NCBI GenBank assembly: GCA_041658725.1
Contig: JBAZZQ010000015.1
Location: 1-64,000 of the forward strand
Direction: 5' to 3'
Length of the DNA stretch: 64,000 nucleotides
From: JBAZZQ01 sp041658725
GTDB lineage: Bacteria; Planctomycetota; Phycisphaerae; JAAYCJ01
Below are positions 34,059 through 43,079 of this stretch, in pieces; position 1 is the stretch's first letter, and every line of letters starts with the position of its first letter. Made by a program: the position numbers and the translations under genes. The notes under the pieces are model-generated. The model did not search any database, was not told where the DNA came from, and saw only the letters and a program-made list of their open reading frames with translations.

Positions 34059-35222
34059 GTGTCAACACATGTGAGAATTTCGGATCAGGAATACGGACAA
34101 AGAATTCAACGAGCGGCCATGCTGGCTGCCAAGGCGGGATTGGATGTTTTTATCGCCAATTCCAATGAGGCCGACTACGCCAACTGCCGCTACTTTTCAG
34201 GTTACTGGCCGCTGTTTGAAATCGGAGGCGTCGCCATCGCCCCGAGCGGAAAATCCGCCCTTATGATCGGACCGGAATCCGGGGAATACGCACGCGACCG
34301 CTCAAAAATTCCCAACATTCACAAAATGGTCGAGTACCGCGAATCCGCAGATCCTGCCTATCCGGGAGTCAAGGTCAGTAATTTCCAAGATGTTTGCACG
34401 TCTATCGGAGTCAGCAACGCCCAGCGAATTGGCGTGGCTGGTTACCTTGTGACGACCATGCCTGTTATCGAGGGAATTCGCGCCGCCTTTCCCAACGCTC
34501 AGATTATCAATGCCGACAACATCATGACTTCGCTTCGGCAGATCAAATCGCCCGCGGAACTCGACTGCCTGCGGGAGGGATTTCGTATCAGCGAAATTGC
34601 CCTGGACGAAGTCTTGAAGAGAATCAAACCGGGCTTGACGGAATTGCAGGTCGTCGGAATCGCCCAGCAGGCGTACTATGAAAACGGCGCGGAATACGAA
34701 GCTCATCCGGTCTATGCCCTTTCGGGAATCTCCACCACTCACGCCATCTCGCGCCCGACGCATAGAGTGCTGCAGAAAGGCGACATGGTGCAATTGAACC
34801 TGGGTGCCCGCGTGGATGGTTATTCCCCGTCAGTGGGACGGCCTATCTGCCTGGGCAAAATGACCCCTCGCCAAAAAGACCTCGTAAAATTCGGTCTCGA
34901 TGCCCACTATAAAACATACGAATGGATCAAGGCCGGTGTGATTGCCGCGGACGTGGCGAAAAAATTCATCGAGCTGGTCAAACAGCGTGGTTTTGAAAGT
35001 ACGTATCTTTATGGTCCATGTCATGGTTTGGGGATGATTGAAGTGGAAAAGCCCTGGATGGAGACGATTTCTAATTATCCGCTCGAAGCGAATATGACTT
35101 TTCAGGCCGATACATTTTTCCACGATCCGGATTTTGGTCTGCGATGGGAAAATGGATTGCAGGTGACTCCCAACGGTTCGGAAATGATGTCGAAGGCGAA
35201 GATGGAAATTCTTGAATTGTAA
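34059..35222 (+). CDS. M24-family (creatinase/aminopeptidase P fold) protein with altered metal site
   Basis: 387 residues: an N-terminal creatinase-N domain and a C-terminal pita-bread domain. In metal-dependent members the ligands are Asp, Asp, His, Glu, Glu. Here the first two positions read Asn (VQLNLGA) and Ser (GYSPSVGRP), and the first Glu is replaced (MTFQADTFF). His in CHGLGM and the last Glu in RWENGLQV remain. This fits a metal-free creatinase-like enzyme rather than a peptidase. It is co-transcribed with the creatininase-like gene and ends before a strong terminator. Confidence 0.75.
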   Translation: MSTHVRISDQEYGQRIQRAAMLAAKAGLDVFIANSNEADYANCRYFSGYWPLFEIGGVAIAPSGKSALMIGPESGEYARDRSKIPNIHKMVEYRESADPAYPGVKVSNFQDVCTSIGVSNAQRIGVAGYLVTTMPVIEGIRAAFPNAQIINADNIMTSLRQIKSPAELDCLREGFRISEIALDEVLKRIKPGLTELQVVGIAQQAYYENGAEYEAHPVYALSGISTTHAISRPTHRVLQKGDMVQLNLGARVDGYSPSVGRPICLGKMTPRQKDLVKFGLDAHYKTYEWIKAGVIAADVAKKFIELVKQRGFESTYLYGPCHGLGMIEVEKPWMETISNYPLEANMTFQADTFFHDPDFGLRWENGLQVTPNGSEMMSKAKMEILEL

Positions 35223-35314
35223 TTATTTTAAAAAAAAAGTGCAACCTGGAATATCCTCGGTGGTAAACAATAGTGAAAGAGTTGACTAACCATCAACACA
35301 ACACATTCTCCTTT

Positions 35315-35350
35315 ACCCGTTCGCAAGTTCTCCGACGAACGGGTTTTTTT
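35315..35350 (+). terminator. Rho-independent terminator of the LacI operon
   Basis: ACCCGTTCG (35315-35323) pairs with CGAACGGGT (35336-35344), followed by TTTTTTT. It lies about 95 bp after the M24 gene. Confidence 0.88.
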
Positions 35351-35466
35351 ATGCGCCGATTATGGGGGGACCGATTCGATAGATCAGTTCCATCCAGTTA
35401 TCGGCATATTCTCGCCGAAGGCCGGTGGAGTATCGCTTCTGAAATAAAAGCCTATTTCTGATCTTC

Positions 35467-35495
35467 TTGCAATCTTGGCCTGCGGGATGTAAAAT
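35467..35495 (+). promoter_or_regulatory. Promoter of tRNA-Arg
   Basis: TTGCAA (35467-35472) and TAAAAT (35490-35495) with a 17-bp spacer. Transcription would start near 35502, some 18 bp before the mature tRNA. Confidence 0.6.
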
Positions 35496-35519
35496 AGAAA
35501 ATTATTTGAATAATTAATC

Positions 35520-35593
35520 GCGCCCGTAGCTCAGTAGGATAGAGCGACGGTTTCCTAAACCGTAGGTCGTAGGTTCGAACCCTATCGGGCGCG
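35520..35593 (+). tRNA. tRNA-Arg, anticodon CCT
   Basis: A 74-base cloverleaf. The acceptor stem is GCGCCCG with CGGGCGC, and the D arm contains AGCTCAGTAGGATAGAGC. The anticodon stem ACGGT/ACCGT encloses loop TTCCTAA, which gives anticodon CCT for AGG codons. The T arm is GTAGG-TTCGAAC-CCTAT and the discriminator is G. CCA is not encoded. Confidence 0.95.
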
Positions 35594-35742
35594 TTGCTGT
35601 GATCGCTGGGAAATGAATGGTTTAGAGAAAAGAAGATCAGTCGCGGAATCGGCATTTACCACCGGTTTTACGAAATACCACAAAGTTCGCTCCCTGTTTT
35701 TTTTCAAAGCGGCCTATTTTTTATTTTCCAGAAACTATGCTG

Positions 35743-35761
35743 TTTTCCCCGATGTTTTGCA
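35743..35761. repeat. 19-bp direct repeat, left copy
   Basis: TTTTCCCCGATGTTTTGCA is identical to 38049-38067. The two copies bracket the caspase-fold gene, and similarity extends a further 10-15 bases with mismatches (GAGGCTCAG here, GAAACTCGG there). Confidence 0.7.
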
Positions 35762-35777
35762 CGAGGCTCAGTTATCA

Positions 35778-37898
35778 TCAGTGGGCGGTCTCGTTATCCG
35801 GGGCGAACCGCGGCGATCCCCAGGTCCACTCCAGGCTAAACCCATTGTTTTCGACCTTGCCGGGCTTGATGTAATACTTATCATCCAAAACCAGATCAAC
35901 CTCCCGGTTGGTAAAGCCGACCGGTAATTCCGTTACGAAAGGAGTGGGTGGAGGAATCAAATCGCTTGGACCCAGGATTTCCGTGCTGGTTTTACCCTCC
36001 GCGCTAACATTCAGGACGACGTGGAAGCGGAGGGGCCTCTTATCGACGATGATAAGACCGTCGGGTGCGTAGGCCTTGGCCGAGGGACTTGTTGTAATGT
36101 TATCGACCGCCATATACCAGGTACTCTGGCTGAGATTTTCAAAGGAGAGGTTTCCGCTTCCTCCCCATGTGTAAGGAATACCGACGACCTCAAGTGCTTC
36201 ATAAGGCGGATCGTCGGCATAGTGGTTCACCATTTCATAATTATAATAGCTTCCGCCGGATTCCCAGGCTCCAAACGATGCGGAATTCAGCACATTAAGG
36301 GTGGGGTTCAAGGTATTGTAATCCGGGGGGAAATGGTTAAAAGAATAAGTCGCCAGGGCGGGAAGATAGCCGTGGACGTCGTATCGGAACCGAAGAGTCA
36401 GATCGATCTGGTCGTAGAGGGAATCGGTATCCCGAGTGTCCGCTCCCGTCACTTGGGCGGGGACGTACCGGTATTTGATATTGACCAGCCATTCGGTCAA
36501 GGGTACGGCGTTACTCGGTCGTCCGGCGTTGGTCACCGTGACTTTTCCTGCGGAACCAAGTCCGGAGTTTGCAATCTCGCACGTGATCTTCGTCGGGGTC
36601 CAAGTGGTTACTTTCAAGGGTATGCCTTCGATAGTCACGCTCCTGGAGTTTTCACCCGGATCGCTCCCGAAGACCCCATAAATTCGAAGTTCGCTGGTAT
36701 TGATTTTGGCATTGGGTGGATTTTCATTTACGTACAGGCATTGGATACTGGGCGCGAGGTACCCGCAACTGCCATTATCCGCATCGTAGGTATAGGTGAT
36801 TTCGGTGAGACCACCCCAATTGGCTTGTGTAAAGCTCCATTCCCTGGCGACCAGTTGGCTTTGAACGTGCATGCAATCAAAAGGCCGGGCCTTCAATTCG
36901 GGCTTCACCTCATCGGGGAAAGAATTAATCCCAAGCAACCGGTCGAACGTGAATTTGGAGGCACGGGAACAAAACGTGTCCGCGATCGAAGTAGTCCAGC
37001 CGTAAAAGAGGGAGGCTCCGGCGTTAAGGCAAGTGTTGGAAAACCCCTCGCTCATGCAGGTGTCAAAGTAAACCAGGGAATTTGGGCTGAATTTCATATA
37101 TTTCTTGATGAAATTAAAGGAAAAACCGTATCGCGGACCCGAGTGGCTGCCTCGTGTGTCCATAATTGTCAGGGACTTGTCATCCAGGTCATCCTTATAA
37201 AGGGCCATATTTTCATCGTTGACCACCGTGTTGGTAAGAATACTGAGCAGAGACCCGGCCCCGGGATTGCTGCCCGCCCCTCCGTGTGAACCGATATAAA
37301 TGACACCGGCCTCGGAACAATGCTTCAGATCCTCCACCGACCCGGACGGGTATAAGCGTTGTTGGATGGAATACCCTTTTTGAACGAACCATTCCCGAAG
37401 CGTGGGGGTAATATCGATATAATCCGACTCCAGACAATTGCACATATACACTTTGGGAACGGATGGCATCTCAGTAAGTTCATACCAAGCCTTGCGGGTT
37501 GAACCCGAAGCCTGGGATTTGGCGATAGCGGTTGAAATTTCCTTCGATGCCGCTTGGCTGGGAAAGAGATTCGAGACGAAAATATAGCTCCAGCCATTCT
37601 TCAACTCGCCCCAGACACATCCGGAATCCTCAAGAACCCCCACTTGGGTGAACTGGTTCTGAGAACTCATAAAATCGGCTATCGTCTGAAGATAGGCTTT
37701 ATAATCACCCGCCGCGGTCGGCACGGGAATCGAGGCGGCTTTGGCAGACACGGCGTTCAACGTTTCAGTCAGGCTGTTGTTCTCACCCAAATTTGAACCG
37801 CACCCGGAAATCCACGGAAGGGAAGACAAGCACAATATCAGGGCTAGAATTCCAACCTTTACATTTTTGTAACCACTCAAACCCTTTTTAGAATTCAT
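35778..37898 (-). CDS. Secreted caspase-fold (C25/C11-like) lipoprotein with IPT-like domain
   Basis: About 706 residues from ATG 37898, which has GAGGAT upstream. A start 33 bases earlier is also open. The signal peptide ends in a lipobox-like PWISGC (Cys about 33). The central part has the paired strands and catalytic dyad of caspase-fold peptidases: His in YIGSHGGAG (about 203) and Cys in VYFDTCMSEG (about 280), followed by GASLFYGWT. An IPT/TIG-like beta domain follows (SELRIYGVFG, VTIEGIPLKVTTWTPTKITCEI, GKVTVTNAG). It is probably a surface or periplasmic protease or a derivative of one. Substrate unknown. Confidence 0.65.
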   Translation of the reverse strand: MNSKKGLSGYKNVKVGILALILCLSSLPWISGCGSNLGENNSLTETLNAVSAKAASIPVPTAAGDYKAYLQTIADFMSSQNQFTQVGVLEDSGCVWGELKNGWSYIFVSNLFPSQAASKEISTAIAKSQASGSTRKAWYELTEMPSVPKVYMCNCLESDYIDITPTLREWFVQKGYSIQQRLYPSGSVEDLKHCSEAGVIYIGSHGGAGSNPGAGSLLSILTNTVVNDENMALYKDDLDDKSLTIMDTRGSHSGPRYGFSFNFIKKYMKFSPNSLVYFDTCMSEGFSNTCLNAGASLFYGWTTSIADTFCSRASKFTFDRLLGINSFPDEVKPELKARPFDCMHVQSQLVAREWSFTQANWGGLTEITYTYDADNGSCGYLAPSIQCLYVNENPPNAKINTSELRIYGVFGSDPGENSRSVTIEGIPLKVTTWTPTKITCEIANSGLGSAGKVTVTNAGRPSNAVPLTEWLVNIKYRYVPAQVTGADTRDTDSLYDQIDLTLRFRYDVHGYLPALATYSFNHFPPDYNTLNPTLNVLNSASFGAWESGGSYYNYEMVNHYADDPPYEALEVVGIPYTWGGSGNLSFENLSQSTWYMAVDNITTSPSAKAYAPDGLIIVDKRPLRFHVVLNVSAEGKTSTEILGPSDLIPPPTPFVTELPVGFTNREVDLVLDDKYYIKPGKVENNGFSLEWTWGSPRFAPDNETAH

Positions 37899-38392
37899 TG
37901 AATTATCCTCGTTCAAAGGGTTCATTGTCAACCGAGCCTCTTGACTCCTTGTTCACCGACATCTCCAGGAAGTCAATTTTAGTCATTATAGCTTGAGATG
38001 CCCCCTTTTGCAAGCCAATTCCCCACCTGTGATCACTTCCGCAGCTATTTTTCCCCGATGTTTTGCATGAAACTCGGAAGAGACCTATACGCAATTTTAC
38101 GCATTGGACATGGAGGTCATTATAAATGTCGTATCCCATCTTTCTTTGGCCCCATTGCAGAAATCGAAATGGAATTTTTTTCCGAAGCCCAAAGGCGTGC
38201 TTCGAACAATCATTTGTGCCTGTTTTAGAATTTGCCCGAAAATCTTGGCACACTCTTTACTCATTCGAGATATTTTCTTTTGCATTTTCCCTTTCCCTTA
38301 AGTTATAGTAACCCGTGTTTACTGTGTTTTTTTTGACTTGAAGAACGGTTATTTCGGTACTTCTACTTTGTAAAACAGTCCTGGAGAAAATT
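37899..38392. other. Intergenic stretch with no supported gene
   Basis: About 490 bases between divergent genes. Several overlapping short frames occur on both strands, none with a good ribosome-binding site or recognisable sequence. The only clear element is the 19-bp repeat copy at 38049-38067. The region may hold decayed sequence. Confidence 0.5.
38049..38067. repeat. 19-bp direct repeat, right copy
   Basis: Identical to 35743-35761 and in the same orientation, 2.3 kb away on the other side of the caspase-fold gene. Confidence 0.7.
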
Positions 38393-39460
38393 ATGTCCAA
38401 AGTCAGAGTTGCTATTATCGGTCAGGGACGCAGTGGTCGCGATATCCATGCTAATTGGCTGCTGCAAGACAAACGCCGTTTCCAGATCGTTGCCGTCGCT
38501 GATCCCATCCCAGACCGCCGCGACCGCGCCGCCCGCGAAATCGGGTGTGATGTCTATCCCGATCACACATCCCTGCTCAAACGCCGCGACATCGACGTCA
38601 TCATCAACGCCTCCCCCAGCCATCTCCATATGGCCATCACCCTCGACATCCTCAAGTCCGGTCATCATTGCGTCACCGAAAAACCGCTCGCCCAAAACCC
38701 CAAAGACGTAGACAAAATGATTGCCGCCGCCCAAAAGTCCAAAGTTCTTTTTACCGTTTATCAGCAGTCCCGCTTCGCCCCTTATTTCCAGCAAGTCCGC
38801 AAGGTTATCGACTCCGGCGTCCTCGGCGAGATCATCCAAATCAATATCGCGTTTAACGGTTTTGGACGCCGTTACGACTGGCAAACCCTCCAAGACCACA
38901 TGGCCGGCAATCTTCTCAATACCGGGCCACATCCTCTCGACCAAGCCCTACAGCTTTTCGGCCCAGGTCAGCCCCATGTCACCTGCTTTATGGATCGTGC
39001 CGTTACCTCCGGCGACGCCGAGGACCACGTCCTGCTCATTCTCCGGGGCAAGCATCGCCCCCTTATTGAAATTGAAGTTTCTTCCGTTTGCCCTTTTCCC
39101 ACCCCCATCTATAAAATTTACGCCACACAAGGCGGTTTGGAAGGCTCCATGACCGAACTCAAATGGAAATACTTCATTCCCAAGGACAACCCCAAACCCA
39201 AATTGCAACGCGAACCTCTCAATACTCCCGAAGGCACCCCCGCTTACCCCGCCGAAAACCTTCGATGGATTGAAAAATCCTGGACCGTCCCACCCGCTCA
39301 AGCCAACCTCTTCACCGCTATCTCCAGAGCCTTCTATACCGCCCTCTATAACTCCATCACCAAGGGAACACCTCTGGCCATCAAACTCGAAGAGGTCCGC
39401 CGCCAAGCTTGGGTCATTGACCAATGCCAGAAACAAAACCCCCATATCTATAAAAAATAA
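38393..39460 (+). CDS. Gfo/Idh/MocA-family oxidoreductase
   Basis: 355 residues. The N-terminal Rossmann domain has VAIIGQGRSGRDIHANWL (glycine motif at about 9-14), INASPSHLH, and the catalytic EKPLAQN (Lys about residue 97). The C-terminal alpha/beta domain carries NTGPHPLDQALQLFG, matching the usual HxxD. It is NAD(P)-dependent with a sugar or inositol substrate not identifiable here. Its codon choice is strikingly C-rich at third positions compared with neighbours. A hairpin terminator follows. Confidence 0.88.
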   Translation: MSKVRVAIIGQGRSGRDIHANWLLQDKRRFQIVAVADPIPDRRDRAAREIGCDVYPDHTSLLKRRDIDVIINASPSHLHMAITLDILKSGHHCVTEKPLAQNPKDVDKMIAAAQKSKVLFTVYQQSRFAPYFQQVRKVIDSGVLGEIIQINIAFNGFGRRYDWQTLQDHMAGNLLNTGPHPLDQALQLFGPGQPHVTCFMDRAVTSGDAEDHVLLILRGKHRPLIEIEVSSVCPFPTPIYKIYATQGGLEGSMTELKWKYFIPKDNPKPKLQREPLNTPEGTPAYPAENLRWIEKSWTVPPAQANLFTAISRAFYTALYNSITKGTPLAIKLEEVRRQAWVIDQCQKQNPHIYKK

Positions 39461-39486
39461 ATTATACGGCAATGGATTAGTAAATG

Positions 39487-39535
39487 CGCTCGGAGGCAAG
39501 TATTCGATATATGTTTGGATATTTGCTTCCGAGCG
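39487..39535 (+). terminator. Terminator-like hairpin after the oxidoreductase
   Basis: GCTCGGAGGCAA and TTTGCTTCCGAGC pair with one or two mismatches around a 20-base loop. There is no long T run after it. It lies directly against the left end of the IS630 relic. Confidence 0.5.
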
Positions 39536-39537
39536 TC

Positions 39538-40097
39538 TTAGAGCATTTTTCGTATTATTGTACATTTGTCCGATGAAAGTGGAATGAAACAATATTCGAT
39601 GGATTTACGGGAACGGATCGTGGCGGCGAGGCCGGAGGGCCGCCTTCGCGGTCGGGTCTCGTGCAGCCTTCAGGCGGTGGCCAACGCGGTCAAGCGGCTG
39701 GACATTGGTACACGACCACGATGATCTCCTCAATACGGTCCGACGGGTTGACGGCTTGCATGGTGGTGGATGGGGCCACCAGCCAGGAGATGTTTCGGGC
39801 GTATGTGGAGCAGATTCTCTTGCCGACCCTATGGGGGGGGGCGATGTCGTGATCTTGGACAACCACAAAGATGCGCGGGCGATCGCCCGGATCGAGGCAA
39901 TAGGGGCGAGGGTTCTATTCCTTCCCTCGTACTCGCCGGACTTCAACCCAATCGAAAAAATATGGAGCAAAATCAAGGCCATCCTTTGCCGGATCAACAA
40001 GCCATTGCCGTTGCCTTGGATGCGGGCACCGCTCAGGATGCCCAAGGATGGTTCAAATCGTGTGGATATATGTACGATACACGTTGAAATGCTCTAA
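39538..40097 (+). mobile_element. Degenerate IS630-family element, 560 bp
   Basis: The terminal inverted repeats 39538-39564 and 40071-40097 agree at 19 of 27 positions, with the outermost 11 (TTAGAGCATTT) identical. TA lies at both ends, the IS630 target dinucleotide. Only part of a transposase remains inside (see pseudogene). A full IS630 is about 1.1 kb, so roughly half has been deleted, giving a MITE-like relic. Confidence 0.8.
39584..40087 (+). pseudogene. IS630 transposase remnant, deleted and frameshifted
   Basis: The N-terminus (MKQYSMDLRERIVAARPEG) is typical of IS630 helix-turn-helix regions but breaks off after about 45 codons. Sequence then jumps to the C-terminal catalytic part: MVVDGATSQEMFRAYVEQ in one frame, and VILDNHKDARAIARIEAIG with LPSYSPDFNPIEKIWSKIK in another. 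The frame change falls at the run of ten G near 39832-39841. An internal deletion plus a frameshift make it non-functional. Confidence 0.85.
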
Positions 40098-40104
40098 AAA
40101 GGAA

Positions 40105-40773
40105 TTACCAGCTTAGGGCTTCGGGGGGAGCATGGGCTAAGTTTGGGGCGAACCATTCGGCGTTGTTCAGTTGCTCCCTGGAGAAAGAGGTGGTTAGGGC
40201 CAAGCATTTGGCGCCTGCAGATTTGGCGGCGGCGACGCCGTTGACGGCGTCTTCGATGATCAGGCAATCGTGTGGGTCGATATTTAATTTTTTTGCAGCG
40301 GTTAGGAAGATTTCGGGGTTTGGTTTTTTGTGGATAACATCCTCTCCGGCAACGATGGCGTCGAAGGTTTCCGTGGGTAGATCGATTTCGGTTAGGTTGC
40401 CGTGGACCTTTCGGCGGTCGGCGCTGGAGGCGAGGGCGATTTTTTTCCCGGATTGGCGGCAGAGGTGAATAAATTCGTGCACGCCGGGCAGGGGTTTTAG
40501 ATGGTTTTTAATGATATCCAGATAGATATCGTAGGTTCTTTTTTTGTCGCGTTCGATGTCGATGGGGAAGTGATATTTTTCGGCGACGCCGCCGAGGTAG
40601 CGGTTTTCGCCGGCACCGACGAAGGGGAGGAAATCTTCGGGGTGGATGTTTTTTAAACCGTTTTCGGTGAACATGAGGATGGCGGCTTTTAAGATGAAGG
40701 GTTCGGAATCGACGAGAACTCCGTCCATGTCGAAGATAACGGCCAAAGGAAGAATTTTGGATTTTGTATTCAT
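40105..40773 (-). CDS. HAD-family phosphatase, beta-phosphoglucomutase-like
   Basis: About 222 residues from ATG 40773 (an earlier in-frame start adds 12). HAD motif I is FDMDGVLVDSE (Asp nucleophile and general acid), motif II lies in LASSADRRKV, the motif III Lys in HKKPNPEIFL, and motif IV is IIEDAVNGVAAAKSAG. The cap lies between motifs I and II. It acts on a small phosphosugar or similar. Exact substrate unknown. It sits just right of the IS630 relic, facing it. Confidence 0.85.
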   Translation of the reverse strand: MNTKSKILPLAVIFDMDGVLVDSEPFILKAAILMFTENGLKNIHPEDFLPFVGAGENRYLGGVAEKYHFPIDIERDKKRTYDIYLDIIKNHLKPLPGVHEFIHLCRQSGKKIALASSADRRKVHGNLTEIDLPTETFDAIVAGEDVIHKKPNPEIFLTAAKKLNIDPHDCLIIEDAVNGVAAAKSAGAKCLALTTSFSREQLNNAEWFAPNLAHAPPEALSW

Positions 40774-40889
40774 CTTTGAGAAAATAACCTTTGAGAGAAA
40801 GAGCGTCAAGGACGATTTTTGGTTTTGAATTTTTTTTGGGTTTCGGCTATAACGGTGGGGAACTTGGTTTTTGTGATGAAAGATAAGAA

Positions 40890-40909
40890 CCCCCGATTGC
40901 CATCGGGGG
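40890..40909 (+). promoter_or_regulatory. Hairpin in the phosphofructokinase leader
   Basis: CCCCCGAT (40890-40897) and ATCGGGGG (40902-40909) form a perfect 8-bp stem with a 4-base loop, about 37 bp before the start codon. No T run follows on the + strand. It may be a 5' stabilising structure or a divergent terminator. Confidence 0.4.
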
Positions 40910-40946
40910 CTAGTTATGAAACATTTAAAGTTTAAGGAGTATAATT

Positions 40947-42149
40947 GTGGCAGACAGGATAAAAGGTAAAGCGGTCGTGGGTCAGTCGGGCGGTCCGACG
41001 ATGGTAATTAATCAGTCGCTTGTGGGCGTGATCGAACAGGTGCGTAAATATGGGGAAATCACGGGCTTGCTGGGGGCGCATCATGGTGTTAGGGGGATCG
41101 TCAATGAAGATTTTATTCCGTTGGACACGGTGGATCAAAAGACGCTGGAGGCGGTGGCGGTAACGCCGTCGGCGGGGTTGGGGTCTACGCGGGATAAGCC
41201 GGACGCGGACTATTGCCAGAAAATATTTAACGTGTTTCAGAAGAATGACGTGCGATATTTTTTCTATATCGGCGGGAATGATTCGGCGGATACTGCCAAT
41301 ATTGTCAATCAGTTGGCAGGGCGAAGCGGATACGATTTGCGGGTGTATCATATTCCCAAGACGATTGATAATGACTTGCGGGTAACGGATCATTGCCCGG
41401 GATTCGGATCGGCGGCGAAGTTTGTGATTTCGGCGTTTATGGGCGACGATATGGACAATCGGTCACTGCCGGGGATTAAGATTAATGTAGTCATGGGACG
41501 AAACGCGGGATTTTTGACGGCTGCGTCGATGCTGGCCCGGGTACGCCAGGACGCGGGACCACATTTGATTTACGTGCCGGAAGTGAATTTCGACGAAGGG
41601 ACGTTTTTGAAGGACGTGGACGCGGTGATGAAGAAATATAACCGGTGCGTGGTGGCGGTGAGCGAAGGGATTCATGACAAAGAGGGTAACGCGATTACTA
41701 CGAAGATCGCCTCGCTCCAGGAACGCGATGCGCATGGGAACGTTCAATTGTCGGGGACCGGAGCGCTGGGGGATTTTCTGTCGGAGCACATTAAGACCAA
41801 TTTGGGTAAAAAGCTTCGGGTTCGAGCGGATACGTTTGGGTATTTGCAGCGGTCGTTTGCGGGGATTTACAGCGAGGTGGACGCTCGGGAGGCGAGGCTG
41901 GTGGGTCAGAAGGCGGTGGATTACGCGGTGGGAGAAGGCAAGAGCGGGTCGGTGGCGATTAAGCGAGTTGGGAATGGATCGAAGTACGCGATTGATACGT
42001 TTCCGACGGAATTGACGTCGGTGGCACGGGAGACCAAGCCGTTACCCGCGGAATATATCAGCCCGGAAGGGAATAACATTAATGACACGTTCCGGGATTA
42101 TGTCGCGCCCCTGGTCGGAAAATTGCCGATGATCGGGTATTTGATTTAG
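40947..42149 (+). CDS. PPi-type 6-phosphofructokinase
   Basis: 400 residues of the phosphofructokinase A fold, starting at GTG with AAGGAG upstream. It has GQSGGPTMVIN at the phosphate-donor site, GGNDSADTA (about 108-116) where ATP enzymes have GGDGS, and PKTIDNDL (about 136-143). The Lys in that motif marks pyrophosphate-dependent enzymes, as does the acidic/amide residue replacing Gly in GGDGS. It should act reversibly in glycolysis. Its stop abuts the next start codon with no gap. Confidence 0.82.
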   Translation: MADRIKGKAVVGQSGGPTMVINQSLVGVIEQVRKYGEITGLLGAHHGVRGIVNEDFIPLDTVDQKTLEAVAVTPSAGLGSTRDKPDADYCQKIFNVFQKNDVRYFFYIGGNDSADTANIVNQLAGRSGYDLRVYHIPKTIDNDLRVTDHCPGFGSAAKFVISAFMGDDMDNRSLPGIKINVVMGRNAGFLTAASMLARVRQDAGPHLIYVPEVNFDEGTFLKDVDAVMKKYNRCVVAVSEGIHDKEGNAITTKIASLQERDAHGNVQLSGTGALGDFLSEHIKTNLGKKLRVRADTFGYLQRSFAGIYSEVDAREARLVGQKAVDYAVGEGKSGSVAIKRVGNGSKYAIDTFPTELTSVARETKPLPAEYISPEGNNINDTFRDYVAPLVGKLPMIGYLI

Positions 42150-43037
42150 ATGGACTGGAAAGAAATTTCCATTGACGATAAAGAATTGTTCGACCGCTAT
42201 TTTTGGATGAAACAATATGCGGTGTCGGATTTTACATTTACCAATTTGTTTATCTGGCACTTCAGCCGGTTGATTCATTTTGCGGTCGTCAATGATTTTT
42301 TGTGCGTGCGGGTTACGTATTCAGAGCAGCCGCCAGTTTGGTTTATGCCGTTGGGAAATGGGGATTTGGGAGCGGTTTTAGATGGGTTGGAGGAGGATTG
42401 TAAAGAGCGAGAGGCACCGTTTCGGATGCGGGCACTTTCCAAAGGGATGGTGGAGGAGATCGAGCAGGCAAGGCCGGGGAAGTTTTCGTTTATGGTGGAA
42501 CGGGATCGATTTGATTACGTGTATTTGGTTTCGGATCTGATAAAGCTGGATGGGGCAAAATACAAAGGGAAGCGGAATCACATCAATATTTTTCAGCAGA
42601 TGTATCACTATGAATATTTGCCGTTGTCGGCGGATGTTTTGCGGGAAGTGACGGAGGCGGAGATCGAATGGTGCAAGAAGCGGGATTGCGAGTCGCATGA
42701 GGGGCTGGAGAATGAGAAGAAGGGGATTTTGCAGGCGGTGGAATATTTTGATCGGTTGAAATTTCAGGGTGGGGTGTTGAAGATAAATGGTAAGGCGGGG
42801 GCGTTTACGTTTGGGGAGTCGCTGACGAAGGATACGGTGGTGATTCATATTGAAAAGGCGGACCCGGATATTCGGGGGGCGTACCAAATGATCACTCAGC
42901 AGTTTCTAGAACACGAGTGGCCGGGGATGACGTTTGTGAATCGTGAGGAAGATTTGGGGATAGACGGATTGCGGAAGGCGAAACAATCGTATCATCCGGT
43001 GAAATTGATTGAGAAATATGTGGGCAGCAGGCAATAG
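42150..43037 (+). CDS. DUF2156-family protein
   Basis: 295 residues resembling the DUF2156 group (GNAT-like double domain related to the C-terminus of MprF lysyl transferases). It has YAVSDFTFTNLFIWH near the start, KLDGAKYKGKRNHINIFQQMYHYEYLPL in the middle, GAFTFGESLTKDTVVIHIEKADPDIRGAYQMI, and FVNREEDLGIDGLRKAKQSYHP at the end. By family it may transfer an acyl or aminoacyl group. It is translationally joined to the PFK gene (stop and start adjacent). Confidence 0.75.
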   Translation: MDWKEISIDDKELFDRYFWMKQYAVSDFTFTNLFIWHFSRLIHFAVVNDFLCVRVTYSEQPPVWFMPLGNGDLGAVLDGLEEDCKEREAPFRMRALSKGMVEEIEQARPGKFSFMVERDRFDYVYLVSDLIKLDGAKYKGKRNHINIFQQMYHYEYLPLSADVLREVTEAEIEWCKKRDCESHEGLENEKKGILQAVEYFDRLKFQGGVLKINGKAGAFTFGESLTKDTVVIHIEKADPDIRGAYQMITQQFLEHEWPGMTFVNREEDLGIDGLRKAKQSYHPVKLIEKYVGSRQ

Positions 43038-43079
43038 AAGAGAAAGAGGGGATCATTCGTGTCTGACTGATTTATTTAT

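Noticed and set aside
32241..35222. A true creatinine degradation pathway
   Set aside because: Both enzyme families have many substrates, and no creatine transporter, sarcosine oxidase or urea gene is nearby. Only the general class is supported.
35273..35461. 62-codon open frame downstream of the M24 gene
   Set aside because: It crosses the strong terminator at 35315-35350 and runs into the tRNA promoter.
36021..37289. 422-codon open frame on the plus strand
   Set aside because: It lies wholly inside the caspase-fold gene on the other strand and has low-complexity, shadow-like composition without domain features.
37998..38301. Overlapping 60-116-codon frames on both strands
   Set aside because: They mirror each other, lack ribosome-binding sites and resemble nothing known.
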